This document shows positions 17,074 to 27,293 of a DNA stretch of 64,000 nucleotides, one piece after another. The DNA lies in assembly GCF_001406815.1 (NCBI RefSeq), contig NZ_CVRR01000005.1, positions 372,001 to 436,000 of the forward strand, given 5' to 3'. The stretch comes from Roseburia faecis (GTDB taxonomy: Bacteria; Bacillota; Clostridia; Lachnospirales; Lachnospiraceae). Below the pieces are notes generated by a model, which was not told the origin of the DNA, searched no databases, and saw only the letters and a list, made by a program, of their open reading frames with translations. The position numbers and the translations under genes are program-made. The first letter of the stretch is position 1. The number at the start of each line of letters is the position of its first letter.

Positions 17074-19260
17074 CTAAATTATTTTTGTTTCCTCCAGCTG
17101 CTCGGTAAACGCTTCGTTCATCCGGATAATCGGTTTACGAAGTACAAGTCCCATAAAAAGTGCAATCACCAGGAAGATGCCCAGTTTTGCCAGATCTATC
17201 CAGTAATCGTTCCCATAACAGCCTCCAACCGATTCCCTCAGGGCTGCCATACTGTGGGTAAACGGCAGAAGCGGATACACAGCCCGGAAAAATTTCGGAG
17301 CACATTCAATCGGGAAAGTTCCACCAGTTCCGGCAACCTGCATAACAAGTAAAACCACACTGCCTGCTTTTCCGATATCTCCAAATGAAACCGTCAGCGT
17401 ATAACTGATCGTGACATAGACTATACTTGAAAACCAGCACCCAAATAAAAACAGAAACGTATGCTCACACTGAATCCCAAGATAATACAGATCTCCCAGT
17501 GCAATCAGCGTACTCTGCAACAGACCAAGAATCAGAAATATGATCCAGCGTCCAAGATAAATTTCATGAATTTTGACATTTTTCAGTCCCATCTTTTTTA
17601 TGCTTTCCTCGGAAACGGTCACTTTTAACATCGCAACCAGCACGATTCCGCCGATCCAGATAGAAAGTGTCGAATAAAACGGTGCCATGGAAGAACCATA
17701 ATTATCAATTGGATAAATTTTCTTCGTATTCAGTTCCACCGGTGCCGACAGAAAGGCACTGACCCCGGACTTATTATCATAGATCATATGTTCCAGATCC
17801 GCATAATCCCCGTTGTCTTTTGCTTTCGTGAGCTTATCCGTAATCTTTTTTATTTTATTTGCAGATTTACGTAAAAGTTTACCGGAATCACCCAGACAGG
17901 TCTGTATTTCTGACAGATCCGATCCTGCGGTGTCCGTTAACGTGTAAACACCCTTTGCACTTGCATTGATCTGTTTCGTCAGACCGGTAATGTCTTTTGA
18001 TGTTTCACCGATCGAATCTTCAAGGTTCTGCAGAGTTCCTTTTACATCATTTTCATATTCTTTGCTGATCTGCTGCAGACGTTTCTGATTTTCTTTTACA
18101 AGGGCATCCAAAGCTTTCTTGTCAGAAATCAGACCTGTAGTGGACTTCTTCATGGAAGCCGCATTATCGATCAGATCATCCCGCAGTTCTTCCTGTTTTT
18201 CAATAGAACGGTTGATCTTTTCAATCATAGGTCCTATTGAGGAATCGGTTTCCGGATGTTTTTCCGAAAGCTTGATCAAATTATCCCGGAGTGTTGTAAA
18301 TGACTTGATGTTTTTATCCACCGTCTTTGCTGCTTTTACAAGGGTATCTGCTGTATCCTCACTGCCATTTATTCCATCTTCCACCGTCTGATCCAAAAGC
18401 AGGCTCATTTCAGAATATACCTTTTGGCCTGCTTTCAGTGCTTTTCCCACGCTCTCGGTCGCACTGCTTATTGTCGTTTTCATATCGGTAAACGTCTTTT
18501 TGGAATTTTCCAGAACCTGTTTTCCATCCGCAGACTCTGTTTTCAGTTCTTTTAAAAAATCAGAAGACGCATTCAGCAGGGACTGGGCAGAAGACGTAAT
18601 CCCCGAAAAAGTTTCCAGCGTGGACGCAGTCATATCCATGTCATCCGATGCATCCCCAAGATTGTGGATCAGATTATCCACCAGCCGGTCTGCTCCGTTT
18701 GCCTCAGCCATATTAGAGACCGACTGAAACACCGTCATTGCCGTGTCGGATATTGTCTTTATAAATACCTGATTCACCTGTTTCTGGATCGCGGTTGCAC
18801 CCTTGTCGGTCACTTTTGGTGCAATCGCATTTTCCTTGGCGTTGGAATAGTAAATAATTTCCGGCTTTTGAATCTGATCGGAAAACAGACTCATCATCTG
18901 GGTACTGAATTTCTCCGGAACAACAATCGCCGCATAATATTGTCCGGATTTTACCCCCTCCATTGCCTTTTCTTTGCTGGTAAATACCCAGTCCATCTGT
19001 GTATTTTCCCTTAGTGCGGAAATCACCTGTTCCCCTACATTAATCTCAAGGGGAATCAGACTTCCGGTATATCCCTCATCCACACTTGCCACCGCGACCT
19101 TTAAATTTCCCGTATTGTTATACGGGTCCCAGCTTGCCGCAATATTAAACCATGCATACAGACACGGAACGACAAGGACACCGATGACAACAATCATTGC
19201 GATTACATTTTTGCGAATCCGTTTCACGTCGTCGATGAAAATTTTCAGAATGTTTTTCAT
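17074..19260 (-). CDS. YhgE/Pip family membrane protein (second of pair)
   Basis: A 728-residue protein. It has an N-terminal transmembrane helix followed by the Pip motif (VVPCLYAWFNIAASWDPYNNTGNLKVAVASVD), an extracellular domain of about 450 residues rich in predicted coiled coil, and a C-terminal block of about five to six transmembrane helices related to ABC-2 permeases (FPIECAPKFFRAVYPLLPFTHSM). The family is named after the Lactococcus phage-infection protein; roles in phage adsorption and in export have been proposed. Its start codon overlaps the stop of the upstream paralogue by 4 bp. Confidence 0.87.
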   Translation of the reverse strand: MKNILKIFIDDVKRIRKNVIAMIVVIGVLVVPCLYAWFNIAASWDPYNNTGNLKVAVASVDEGYTGSLIPLEINVGEQVISALRENTQMDWVFTSKEKAMEGVKSGQYYAAIVVPEKFSTQMMSLFSDQIQKPEIIYYSNAKENAIAPKVTDKGATAIQKQVNQVFIKTISDTAMTVFQSVSNMAEANGADRLVDNLIHNLGDASDDMDMTASTLETFSGITSSAQSLLNASSDFLKELKTESADGKQVLENSKKTFTDMKTTISSATESVGKALKAGQKVYSEMSLLLDQTVEDGINGSEDTADTLVKAAKTVDKNIKSFTTLRDNLIKLSEKHPETDSSIGPMIEKINRSIEKQEELRDDLIDNAASMKKSTTGLISDKKALDALVKENQKRLQQISKEYENDVKGTLQNLEDSIGETSKDITGLTKQINASAKGVYTLTDTAGSDLSEIQTCLGDSGKLLRKSANKIKKITDKLTKAKDNGDYADLEHMIYDNKSGVSAFLSAPVELNTKKIYPIDNYGSSMAPFYSTLSIWIGGIVLVAMLKVTVSEESIKKMGLKNVKIHEIYLGRWIIFLILGLLQSTLIALGDLYYLGIQCEHTFLFLFGCWFSSIVYVTISYTLTVSFGDIGKAGSVVLLVMQVAGTGGTFPIECAPKFFRAVYPLLPFTHSMAALRESVGGCYGNDYWIDLAKLGIFLVIALFMGLVLRKPIIRMNEAFTEQLEETKII

Positions 19261-21797
19261 TTGCTGTTCTCCTCCTTCAAAATTTTCATCAGTTCCTCAG
19301 AACTCATCTCTCCCAAAACAGATTTCTTTTTCATCTCTTCATGCAGATATTCCACAATCAGCAGATACAGAATCAGTGCAAGTAAAGAAACGATCCACAA
19401 AATCAGATAGACCAGTTTGGATTCCAGGCTAAACATCAAAATCAGAAATACGAGTGGTATAACCATCATACAGATAAATCCGGAGCGTACCATAACCGGA
19501 TAATATTTTTCAAACGCGAGTGTTTTCTCTGTTAATTTCTTTCTCCACGCATCATCTTTCATAATCACCTGCATAATCCGCTGCAGCTGTGGATTATCCC
19601 TGCCCTTGGAATCCGTCTCACAGATCATCAGATCGGTTTCTGCAAGTCTGACATCAAACAGATGATTCAGATTCATCAGAAGCGGACGGAGTACAAGCCC
19701 GATAAACAATGCGACCAGTAAAAATACCAGCAGTTTTCCCAGGCTGCTTCTATAAGTATGATGATAGTATCCGGCAATACATTCCCGCATTGCGCTGATC
19801 GAATAAGAAAACGGAAGCAGCGGATGCAGTTTCTGGAAAAATTCCGGCATCATTTCAATCGGATACGTTCCGGAAGAACCCGGAATCTGTAAAATTACCA
19901 GAAGAACCGCCAGTGCTTTTCCCATGTGTTTAAACGTCGATGCCAGTGCAAAGATCAGATTCACATAAACAAAAGAAGTTAACATTCCGGCAAGAATAAA
20001 TTTTACCGGATGCAAACACTGTACTTTCAGCAGAATAATATCTCCCGCACATACGATAGCTCCCTGAATCAGTCCTATGATAAGAAACAGCAGAATACGC
20101 CCGAAATACGCACTTGTCGGTGTAAAATCCGGCACTTCTTTGTCCCGATCTACTTCCTGTTTTAAAATAGAAACCAGTATCAGTCCACCTACCCAGAGTG
20201 CCAGGTTTGTATAAAACGGGGTCATTCCTGTTCCGTAATTTTCCACTTCATACAGGACATCCGTCTTTATGTTTACCGGAGAAGACATAAAATTGGAAAT
20301 ATCTTTGGCATCAATCTTTTCCAGTGACAGGATATTCTGATACATATCCGAATTCTGCAGTGTCTGCAGATCCGTGACCGTTTTCTGCAGTTTCTGATCC
20401 ACCTGTCCCATGACATTGCCCGTCTGTGTAAATACTTTGGAGCTGCTGTGCAATGCAGATTTTAACTGATCCAGCAGATCTCTCATCTGTTTTGTCATGG
20501 ATGTTATGCTATGTAAGGTTGTTGACAGATCTCCGCTTATATCTGCCAGACCTTCCAGTGACTGATCCAGCTGCGGGTAAATATTTTTGCTGAAATCAAT
20601 CCGGCTGTTCTGAAAACTCTCACGGTTATCCTCTGCAAGCGTTTCCAGTGAACTTCTCGTATCTTTGGAATTCTTTAACACTTTCCGCATACTGGTATTT
20701 GCACTTTTCAATGAATTTACCAGTTTCTGCGCAGAAATGCTCTGCGTCTGCAGCTGTGAAATTTTCTGTCCGACAGATGCTGATAACTGTGTATCTTTTC
20801 CAAGATTCTGATTTAACTTTTCCAGATCTTTGAGAAGCTTGGCATTTTTCTCATTGATCCGGGTGATCGTATCGAGACTGTCCTCAACCGCAAGATTTGC
20901 CTTATCTGCCTTTATCTCAAACTTATTCAGACTCTTAGAAGCCGAGGACGAAACTTCATCCAGAAAAACTTCCCCGCCGGTCAGCCCATTGGAGAACTGT
21001 TTATAAAATTTTCCAAGTGCCGTCTGACTTTTTTCCAGCAATGCAGAAGTTTCTTTTAAAGAAGAAGAGCTGTCCTTTGCTGCCTCATCCACCTGATCTA
21101 AAGACTCCTTGATTTCTTTGATCTGTGCATCGGATTTATCTACTTTTTTCTGAAATTCTTTTACCAGCTTCTGATAATCCGTTAAATTATTCTGAACTTC
21201 GGTAATGGCAGATGTCAGTTCCGACTGTGTATCGTCCAGTCCTCTGGTAATACTGTCTGCGGAAGACTTTACAATTTCTGATACTGCCGAAGATGCCGTG
21301 GCGGAAAATGTGTCGTTGATCTGCTGCTGCACCGTTGTCGCACCGGTATCCGTAATCTTCGGTGCAATGGCATTTTTCTTTTCATTGACATAATAGTCCA
21401 GCTTCGGGCGTTTCAGGTCTCCGGAGAGAATACTTACCAGGGAACTGCTGAAATTCTCCGGAATGACGATTGCCGCATAGTAATCTCCTGCCTGAACACC
21501 TTCTTTGGCTTTCTCTTCGCTGACAAACTGCCAGCCCAGCGACTTGTTTTCTTTCAGTTTTTCAACAATCGAATCGCCTGCATTCATCGTGATCACGTCG
21601 GTTTTGGTCCCTGTATCGCAATTGGCAATTGCCACCCTGATTCCCGAAGTATTTGCATACGGGTCCATGTTTGCGGCAATATTAAACCATGCATACAAAG
21701 ACGGCAGGAGACATACGCCGATCATAACCAGTGTCGCGGCACGGTTTTTTAACAGACGTCGCACATCCCTGCGGAAAATCTGAAATGCTGTCTTCAT
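19257..21797 (-). CDS. YhgE/Pip family membrane protein (first of pair)
   Basis: An 846-residue paralogue of the next gene with the same architecture: TM1 and LLPSLYAWFNIAANMDPYANTSGIRVAIANCD, a long coiled-coil extracellular stalk, and a C-terminal ABC-2-like membrane block (YPIEMMPEFFQKLHPLLPFSYS). It carries a further ~130-residue C-terminal extension with two extra hydrophobic helices and a charged cytoplasmic tail absent from its partner. Translation starts at ATG 21797 with GAGG 6 nt upstream. The 4-bp overlap suggests the two proteins form a hetero-complex. Confidence 0.87.
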   Translation of the reverse strand: MKTAFQIFRRDVRRLLKNRAATLVMIGVCLLPSLYAWFNIAANMDPYANTSGIRVAIANCDTGTKTDVITMNAGDSIVEKLKENKSLGWQFVSEEKAKEGVQAGDYYAAIVIPENFSSSLVSILSGDLKRPKLDYYVNEKKNAIAPKITDTGATTVQQQINDTFSATASSAVSEIVKSSADSITRGLDDTQSELTSAITEVQNNLTDYQKLVKEFQKKVDKSDAQIKEIKESLDQVDEAAKDSSSSLKETSALLEKSQTALGKFYKQFSNGLTGGEVFLDEVSSSASKSLNKFEIKADKANLAVEDSLDTITRINEKNAKLLKDLEKLNQNLGKDTQLSASVGQKISQLQTQSISAQKLVNSLKSANTSMRKVLKNSKDTRSSLETLAEDNRESFQNSRIDFSKNIYPQLDQSLEGLADISGDLSTTLHSITSMTKQMRDLLDQLKSALHSSSKVFTQTGNVMGQVDQKLQKTVTDLQTLQNSDMYQNILSLEKIDAKDISNFMSSPVNIKTDVLYEVENYGTGMTPFYTNLALWVGGLILVSILKQEVDRDKEVPDFTPTSAYFGRILLFLIIGLIQGAIVCAGDIILLKVQCLHPVKFILAGMLTSFVYVNLIFALASTFKHMGKALAVLLVILQIPGSSGTYPIEMMPEFFQKLHPLLPFSYSISAMRECIAGYYHHTYRSSLGKLLVFLLVALFIGLVLRPLLMNLNHLFDVRLAETDLMICETDSKGRDNPQLQRIMQVIMKDDAWRKKLTEKTLAFEKYYPVMVRSGFICMMVIPLVFLILMFSLESKLVYLILWIVSLLALILYLLIVEYLHEEMKKKSVLGEMSSEELMKILKEENSK

Positions 21798-21830
21798 TCA
21801 TTACCTCTTTCTATTCTCAGTTTCTTAATG

Positions 21831-21868
21831 AAAAAAGGAAAATGGCTTTTTCAGCCATTCCCCTTTTT
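21831..21868 (-). terminator. Terminator of the FtsX-type ABC transporter
   Basis: On the minus strand AATGGCTGAAAAAGCCATT forms a tight hairpin extended by AAAAGGGG/CCTTTTTT, ending in a U-run, between the permease stop at 21992 and the YhgE/Pip start. Confidence 0.8.
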
Positions 21869-21991
21869 TATTATAAAGAGTTCTATATGAATGTTCAACC
21901 GAAACTTGAAAATTATTAGAACGCATTATTTGGACGCAGATATTAGAATTTTCTCTGTTCACAGAAAACCTATCTTCCTAAAATCATGTCC

Positions 21992-24526
21992 TTATTTTTT
22001 CATCATTGCATACCTTATCATGCCGGCAAACAACAACAAGAGTCCAACCATAATCACTACAGTTGCCGCAACACAAAACCATAACGCGCCCTGCACACCA
22101 GAGGCAAAGATCCTGTAATACAATGCAGACGCACAGCCTCCAATGACAAGCCCTATAGCAATGCCATTCCTTCCATATCCGAAAAACTCTTTTGCAAGCA
22201 TCTGTTTCTCCTGCTTCGGTGTCATGCCGACCGAACGCAGAATGACAAATTCCCGTCTCCGCTGCCACAGATCGGTCAGCACCGTATTACAGATGTTCGT
22301 CACACCGATTAAAAGCACTGCAAGCAAAAATCCATAGAGTGCAATTCCATCTACAAACAACAGCATATTGTTTTCCCGGTTCTGCAGATCGCGGTTTCGG
22401 ATTTCCTCCGGATAAAAATCATAGGTTTTTTCCAGTGCCTGTGTGAGCGTTCCCGGATCGGTACTGGCGTATTTTACGGTAATTTTTGCACCACCCTGCG
22501 GATCGTGGGCATCGAGCCATGCATCACTGACAATGATGGTTCCGGAATCTGTATAGCTCTGCGACGTATCGACACCAAACGGCCGCCTGGTTGTGACTGC
22601 TGCGATCTGCATCTGATCGGTCATGTCCGGTGTTTTCTCCATCTGTTCTTCGTGGCAGAACTGTCCCCTGATCCAGTCGCCTGGTTTGTAATCTGTCACC
22701 TTCCATGTGGTTTCCTTTCCATCCCAGTACCCGGCATACGCATTGTAAAATATCGCACAATCTTTTGCCGTTTCATAGGAAAGTCCCAGTTCTTTCAGGT
22801 AATTGCGGTACGCTGTTTCTCCGACTGCCAGTACCTGGATCACTGCGGTTGTCTCATGTTTGAGATCCGGTGCTCCATTTCGTCGGATATGCGTCTGTGT
22901 ATACGGCACCTCTTTCGTATTCACCATATATGCCGCCGTCCGCAGAACTGCCGCTTCCGTGACGCTTTTTTCCTTTGTGCTCTGCAAAACCGCAGACCGG
23001 TTTACCTCCCAGCTTCCCTGCACATCCACCGAAACATTGGCATGATCGTCAAACATATGGTTGCTTTGTCCTACCGAAATCGTCTGTACTCCCATAAAAT
23101 AGGATACCAGAATAAAAAGCGCCGTACATCCTGCGATTGCAGCCGTGATCGTCCGCTTTTTTGCCCGGCGGCTTTTCTTTGCCTGCCCGCGCATTGCCGC
23201 AACCGGAGAACTTTTTGCCGCCTGTTTTGCCGGACGGCGCGCGGAAAGAACAAGAGTGACAGTTGAGAGTAAAATACCGGCGATAAGCATCTGCCATGCC
23301 ACATGAACATGCAGATACTGTACGGTATTCTGCCCGTACAACAACGCTTTGATAGCAAAAATTCCGCCTGTCGAAAGCAACAGTCCCAGCACAGTTCCCA
23401 GGGGAATTGCGGTGCGCCCTGTCAGAAATGCCTCGTAATACACACTTTGCCGAATCTGCCGCGGTGTGGCACCGACCGAGGCAAGCATGCCGTAACTCTT
23501 TCGCTTTTCCTCCATGGAAATAGCAAAGCTACTACCGATGCAGCTTACCGCCGCTGCCAGAATGATAACATTTGTGACCGCAACTGCAAGATAGAGCATG
23601 TGATACGCCGACTGGCCGATATCCATGCGCTCAAATCTTATCAGCCCCCAGTTTTCATAAAACCGGTACGGAGACCGCTCCATCAGATCATTAATCTGGC
23701 GGTTTGTGATGCGTTCATCTTTGATAAACGGAAATTTCTGTACGCCGGGGGTAAGTGTAACACCCACAATATCCGCTGTCGTCTGTGCCCGGTCACGCAG
23801 CCCTGCTTTCGTGTACTTGCAATAAATATCCGTGCGCTGCATGTACTTTTCCGGGATATTATCTCCCTTTGGATTCAGATATGTAATTACACTGTAGCCC
23901 GGTGCTGTCCACTCCTCAAATCCAAAGTTCGGACGCTGCACAATGCCAACCACCTGAAAAGATGCCGTTAATTTCTTTTTCAGTTTTTCTCCCGTTCGGT
24001 AACCACTCGACTGTGTCAGCACATTCCCGTTCTTATCCTCACGTTCGGAAATGTCCAGTGTGATCATATCCCCCACACGATATTCCACGCCACCGTTCGT
24101 CATCATATGCCGGGAAAGCAAAATCTCATGATCGTTTTTGGGCATACGTCCCTTGATCAGATGCAGGGCATTTTTCTGCATGGCCCGATTGTCCATTGCG
24201 GCCAGATACACATACGGTTTATCGGGATTTTTACTGCCGGAAAGCTTTGCATACCCCAGCCCGACACTCTGGTATGCGGTCGCAACCTTGCGGTTATTTA
24301 CAATGTGATCCGCCTCCTCACGCGGCACATCGTAAAATACATAGTCATAATCTCCGCTTAAATCCTTTGCATATTCGATCAGTCCCGCCTGACAGGACGA
24401 AGCAAAGGAAAAAACTGCGGCAAACAACGCCGTGGCAATGCAGGTTGTGATCCACACGGCAATGGTCTGCCGTCTGTTTTTCTTTCGCTCACGAATTGTC
24501 CGTTTTTTCATAATGGAAGTAACCAT
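21992..24526 (-). CDS. MacB/FtsX-type ABC transporter permease
   Basis: An 844-residue membrane protein. It has a single N-terminal TM, a large extracellular domain, three TM helices with an FtsX domain near residues 315-435 (MLASVGATPRQIRQS), a further TM, a second extracellular domain, and a C-terminal FtsX domain (ILRSVGMTPKQEKQM, followed by TMs). This is the duplicated-FtsX layout of peptide or lipid exporters linked to two-component systems. GGGAGGG lies 6 nt before the ATG. It is 2 bp downstream of its ATPase gene and follows the dedicated kinase and regulator, so it is probably a cell-envelope stress or antimicrobial peptide response pump. Confidence 0.87.
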   Translation of the reverse strand: MVTSIMKKRTIRERKKNRRQTIAVWITTCIATALFAAVFSFASSCQAGLIEYAKDLSGDYDYVFYDVPREEADHIVNNRKVATAYQSVGLGYAKLSGSKNPDKPYVYLAAMDNRAMQKNALHLIKGRMPKNDHEILLSRHMMTNGGVEYRVGDMITLDISEREDKNGNVLTQSSGYRTGEKLKKKLTASFQVVGIVQRPNFGFEEWTAPGYSVITYLNPKGDNIPEKYMQRTDIYCKYTKAGLRDRAQTTADIVGVTLTPGVQKFPFIKDERITNRQINDLMERSPYRFYENWGLIRFERMDIGQSAYHMLYLAVAVTNVIILAAAVSCIGSSFAISMEEKRKSYGMLASVGATPRQIRQSVYYEAFLTGRTAIPLGTVLGLLLSTGGIFAIKALLYGQNTVQYLHVHVAWQMLIAGILLSTVTLVLSARRPAKQAAKSSPVAAMRGQAKKSRRAKKRTITAAIAGCTALFILVSYFMGVQTISVGQSNHMFDDHANVSVDVQGSWEVNRSAVLQSTKEKSVTEAAVLRTAAYMVNTKEVPYTQTHIRRNGAPDLKHETTAVIQVLAVGETAYRNYLKELGLSYETAKDCAIFYNAYAGYWDGKETTWKVTDYKPGDWIRGQFCHEEQMEKTPDMTDQMQIAAVTTRRPFGVDTSQSYTDSGTIIVSDAWLDAHDPQGGAKITVKYASTDPGTLTQALEKTYDFYPEEIRNRDLQNRENNMLLFVDGIALYGFLLAVLLIGVTNICNTVLTDLWQRRREFVILRSVGMTPKQEKQMLAKEFFGYGRNGIAIGLVIGGCASALYYRIFASGVQGALWFCVAATVVIMVGLLLLFAGMIRYAMMKK

Positions 24527-24528
24527 GC

Positions 24529-25200
24529 CTATCCCTCCCTTATGATTTTTCCATCTTCAATGACAATCACACGGTCGGCGGTCTTTGCGATCTCGAGATT
24601 ATGCGTGATCATGATGATGGTCTGTCTGTATTCCTGATTCGCTCTGCGCAACAGCTCAACGATCTCGTCACTGTTCTTTTTATCCAGATTTCCGGTTGGT
24701 TCATCTGCCAGAACAATTGCCGGACGGTTGATCAGTGCCCGCCCGATGGATACGCGCTGCTGCTGTCCGCCGGAGAGTTCTTCCGGAAGATGCGTTTTTC
24801 TTCCGTTAAGTCCCAGCTCATCGATCAGTTTATCCAGACGCTTTTTATCCACCGTCTGTCCGTCAAGTTCACACGGCAATGTAATGTTTTCCTCCACATT
24901 TAATGTCGGGATCAGGTTGAAAAACTGATAGATCAGACCGATCTGCCTGCGCCGGAAAATTGCCAGTTTTTCCGTGCTCAGCGTGTAGATGTCTTCTCCC
25001 TGTATCCAGACTTTCCCCTCCGTTGGCTGATCCACGCCGCCTAACATATGAAGCAGTGTCGATTTTCCGCTTCCGGAACTGCCGACAACTGCCACAAATT
25101 CGCCCTGTGCGACGGAAAGAGACAGATCATTGACTGCGGTCACACTTGTATTGCCTTTGCCATAGATCTTCGTAAGATGTTCTGTTCTTAAAATTTCCAT
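24529..25200 (-). CDS. MacB-type ABC transporter ATPase
   Basis: A 223-residue ATPase with Walker A GSSGSGKST, Q-loop YQFFNLIPTL, signature LSGGQQQRVSIGRAL, Walker B IVLADEPTGNLD and H-loop MITHNLE: the LolD/MacB subclass that works with FtsX-type permeases. The gene has a strong AGGAGG site and its own upstream region with an 11-bp direct repeat, so it starts a separate transcript from the kinase. Confidence 0.92.
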   Translation of the reverse strand: MEILRTEHLTKIYGKGNTSVTAVNDLSLSVAQGEFVAVVGSSGSGKSTLLHMLGGVDQPTEGKVWIQGEDIYTLSTEKLAIFRRRQIGLIYQFFNLIPTLNVEENITLPCELDGQTVDKKRLDKLIDELGLNGRKTHLPEELSGGQQQRVSIGRALINRPAIVLADEPTGNLDKKNSDEIVELLRRANQEYRQTIIMITHNLEIAKTADRVIVIEDGKIIREG

Positions 25201-25227
25201 TGTGTTCTTTCCTCCTCTACAGGTTTC

Positions 25228-25261
25228 ATCTTACGGATGGCAGGTGACATCTCCGTGACAT
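25228..25261 (-). promoter_or_regulatory. Response-regulator box and promoter of the ABC exporter
   Basis: On the minus strand ATGTCAC occurs twice exactly 11 bp apart (plus coordinates 25255-25261 and 25244-25250), followed by TAAGAT (25228-25233) as a plausible -10. An 11-bp-spaced tandem repeat over the -35 region is the usual binding site of OmpR-family activators such as the one encoded at 26554. Confidence 0.5.
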
Positions 25262-25278
25262 TTTTCAAATTTGTCAGG

Positions 25279-26544
25279 TTATTTTAAGTATTTTATGATA
25301 AAAACGTTGTATCCATTTTCGGATTCAACACTCAGATAAGCATTTTGTTTTTCAAGAATGGCTTTTGCAAGGGGCAGTCCGATTCCGATATTGCTGCTTC
25401 CATCGTTTGCGGCACTGTAATAGCGTTCAAAAATTTTCTTTATCTTTTCTTTTGTGATCGGTGCCCCCGGATTTGCTATGGAGACAGACGTATAAACTGC
25501 ATTATCCGAAAGCGTTACCGTCACGTTTTCGCCCTCTTTGCTGTGCTCAATGGCATTTTTCAGAATGTTTTGTACCGCTTCGCGGTTCCAGTCCAAATCG
25601 CCCACCCGCTGCACCTGTGCTTCCATGCCGCAAACGCGGATTTTTACGCCTTTCAGTTCCGCAAAAATTTCCAGATGATCGATTGCCTCCGTAAGCATCC
25701 GGTTGACGGAAAACGGCTCTTTTTTCAGTGCAACCATTCCCGCATCCAGCCGGGACAGTTTTAACATAGCTACGATCATCCAGTTCATGGAATAAATCTG
25801 CCGGGAGACTTCGCGCAGAAAACGCCTGCGGGTTTCCGGCGGCATCTGCTCATTTTCATTGAGGTTATCCAGCAGAATGGATGCTGAAGTAAGCGGTGTT
25901 TTCAACTGGTGGGAAATGTCCGCAACCGATTCTGCAAGCGCGGTCTTTTTCTCTTTTGCGTGGTCGGATTCTTCTTTTAGAAACAGCGTGATCTTGTAAA
26001 GCTGGTTTTTCAGATGGCTTAGTTCATCCTCCGTGTTGTCTGCCAGTGCCAGATCATAATGACCGCGGACGATTTCTTCCATGTAATCCGACAGTTCTGC
26101 AAGTTTACGACTCCGCCGTTTCTGATAAATGAAAAACAGACCTCCGGCTGCAAGTTCCACCAGCAGCACACCGCCAAGCGTCCTCAAAAGAATCCTGCGT
26201 TCCATGGTTTTTGTTCCGGCAATCACCGGTTCCGCCTCTGATATGCCATAACTTTGCAGGATTTTTTCTGCTTCTTTTATTTCTTTCTGATGGGATTTCT
26301 GATATGCATGCGGGTGCTCTAACATGCGCATGCACTCTGAGATTTTTTTCTGTCTGGATTCCTCTGTGTCACTGCCATCGTTTTTCAGTACGATGCCTAG
26401 CATTGCAGTTACTGCCTCATTTTCTTTTACACGATAGCTGCGAACTGCAAACATTGCCACAGTTGCTGAAAGAACTAAAATAATAACACTGCACAATAGA
26501 AACCAGCGGAATAGTTTCTTTGCTTCTTTATTTTCGTATTCCAT
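25279..26544 (-). CDS. Sensor histidine kinase of the FtsX-ABC locus
   Basis: A 421-residue kinase. It has TM1 (about 13-33), an extracellular domain of ~90 residues, TM2 (about 120-140), a HAMP-like linker, HisKA with His in SVADISHQLKTPLTSASI, and HATPase_c (N box VQNILKNAIEHS, G boxes ANPGAP and IGIGLPLAKAI). It presumably phosphorylates the OmpR-type regulator encoded 9 bp upstream. The start has AGGAG 6 nt before ATG 26544. Confidence 0.9.
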   Translation of the reverse strand: MEYENKEAKKLFRWFLLCSVIILVLSATVAMFAVRSYRVKENEAVTAMLGIVLKNDGSDTEESRQKKISECMRMLEHPHAYQKSHQKEIKEAEKILQSYGISEAEPVIAGTKTMERRILLRTLGGVLLVELAAGGLFFIYQKRRSRKLAELSDYMEEIVRGHYDLALADNTEDELSHLKNQLYKITLFLKEESDHAKEKKTALAESVADISHQLKTPLTSASILLDNLNENEQMPPETRRRFLREVSRQIYSMNWMIVAMLKLSRLDAGMVALKKEPFSVNRMLTEAIDHLEIFAELKGVKIRVCGMEAQVQRVGDLDWNREAVQNILKNAIEHSKEGENVTVTLSDNAVYTSVSIANPGAPITKEKIKKIFERYYSAANDGSSNIGIGLPLAKAILEKQNAYLSVESENGYNVFIIKYLK

Positions 26545-26553
26545 CCTGTTCTC

Positions 26554-27219
26554 CTACAGATTCAGCCGATACCCGATCCCGCGCACCGTGACAATCACAT
26601 TCCCCTCTTTGTCACCAAGTTTTTCGCGCAGACGCTTCATTGTAACGGTCAACGTATTGTCATTGACAAAATTTCCTGCCATATCCCAGATTCCGTTTAA
26701 AATTTCCTCGCGCGTAAAAATTTTATGCGGATTGGAAAATAAAGTCATAAGAATTTTGTATTCGAGCTTTGTCACCGCGATCGGTTCCCCGTGCCGATAG
26801 ACTTTGCCCGTGTCCGGTTCCACCGCAATATTTCCACAGGTCAGCCGCCGGATTTTTTCGGTCCTGCGCAGCACATTGCGGATGCGCGACACCAGTTCCC
26901 GATTTCGAAACGGCTTGATCACATAATCATCCGCTCCGAGATCAAATCCGAGCACCACATCTTTTTCCTCATCCTTTGCCGTCAGAAAAATGACCGGTGC
27001 AATGTCATGTTCCTTAATTTCCCTGCACAGATCAAATCCGTTTCCATCCGGAAGGGAAACGTCAAGAAGCACAAGATCCACCTGCCTGCCGGCAAGAAGA
27101 TCCTGTGCTTCTTTCTTTGTTTTTGCCACTAAAAACGTATATTGTTCTTCTGTCAGAAGATATTCTAACCCCATGATGATTGACTCGTTATCCTCGATCA
27201 GTAAAATTGTCTCGTTCAT
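26554..27219 (-). CDS. OmpR-family response regulator
   Basis: A 221-residue regulator with receiver domain (LLIEDNE, phospho-acceptor Asp in LVLLDVSLPDGNG, Lys in YVIKPF) and winged-helix output (VAVEPDTGKVYRHGEPIAVT ... VTVRGIGYRL). ATG 27219 is chosen because AGAGGAAAA precedes it and the receiver begins there. First gene of the regulator-kinase-ABC exporter locus; its probable target is the 11-bp repeat box at 25244-25261. Confidence 0.92.
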   Translation of the reverse strand: MNETILLIEDNESIIMGLEYLLTEEQYTFLVAKTKKEAQDLLAGRQVDLVLLDVSLPDGNGFDLCREIKEHDIAPVIFLTAKDEEKDVVLGFDLGADDYVIKPFRNRELVSRIRNVLRRTEKIRRLTCGNIAVEPDTGKVYRHGEPIAVTKLEYKILMTLFSNPHKIFTREEILNGIWDMAGNFVNDNTLTVTMKRLREKLGDKEGNVIVTVRGIGYRLNL

Positions 27220-27293
27220 ACCGCTTTTTCCTCTGTTTTTCAACATTCTGCTTATTATAATAAAAGAAACGAAAGGAAAAGTCCAGCCGGCAA

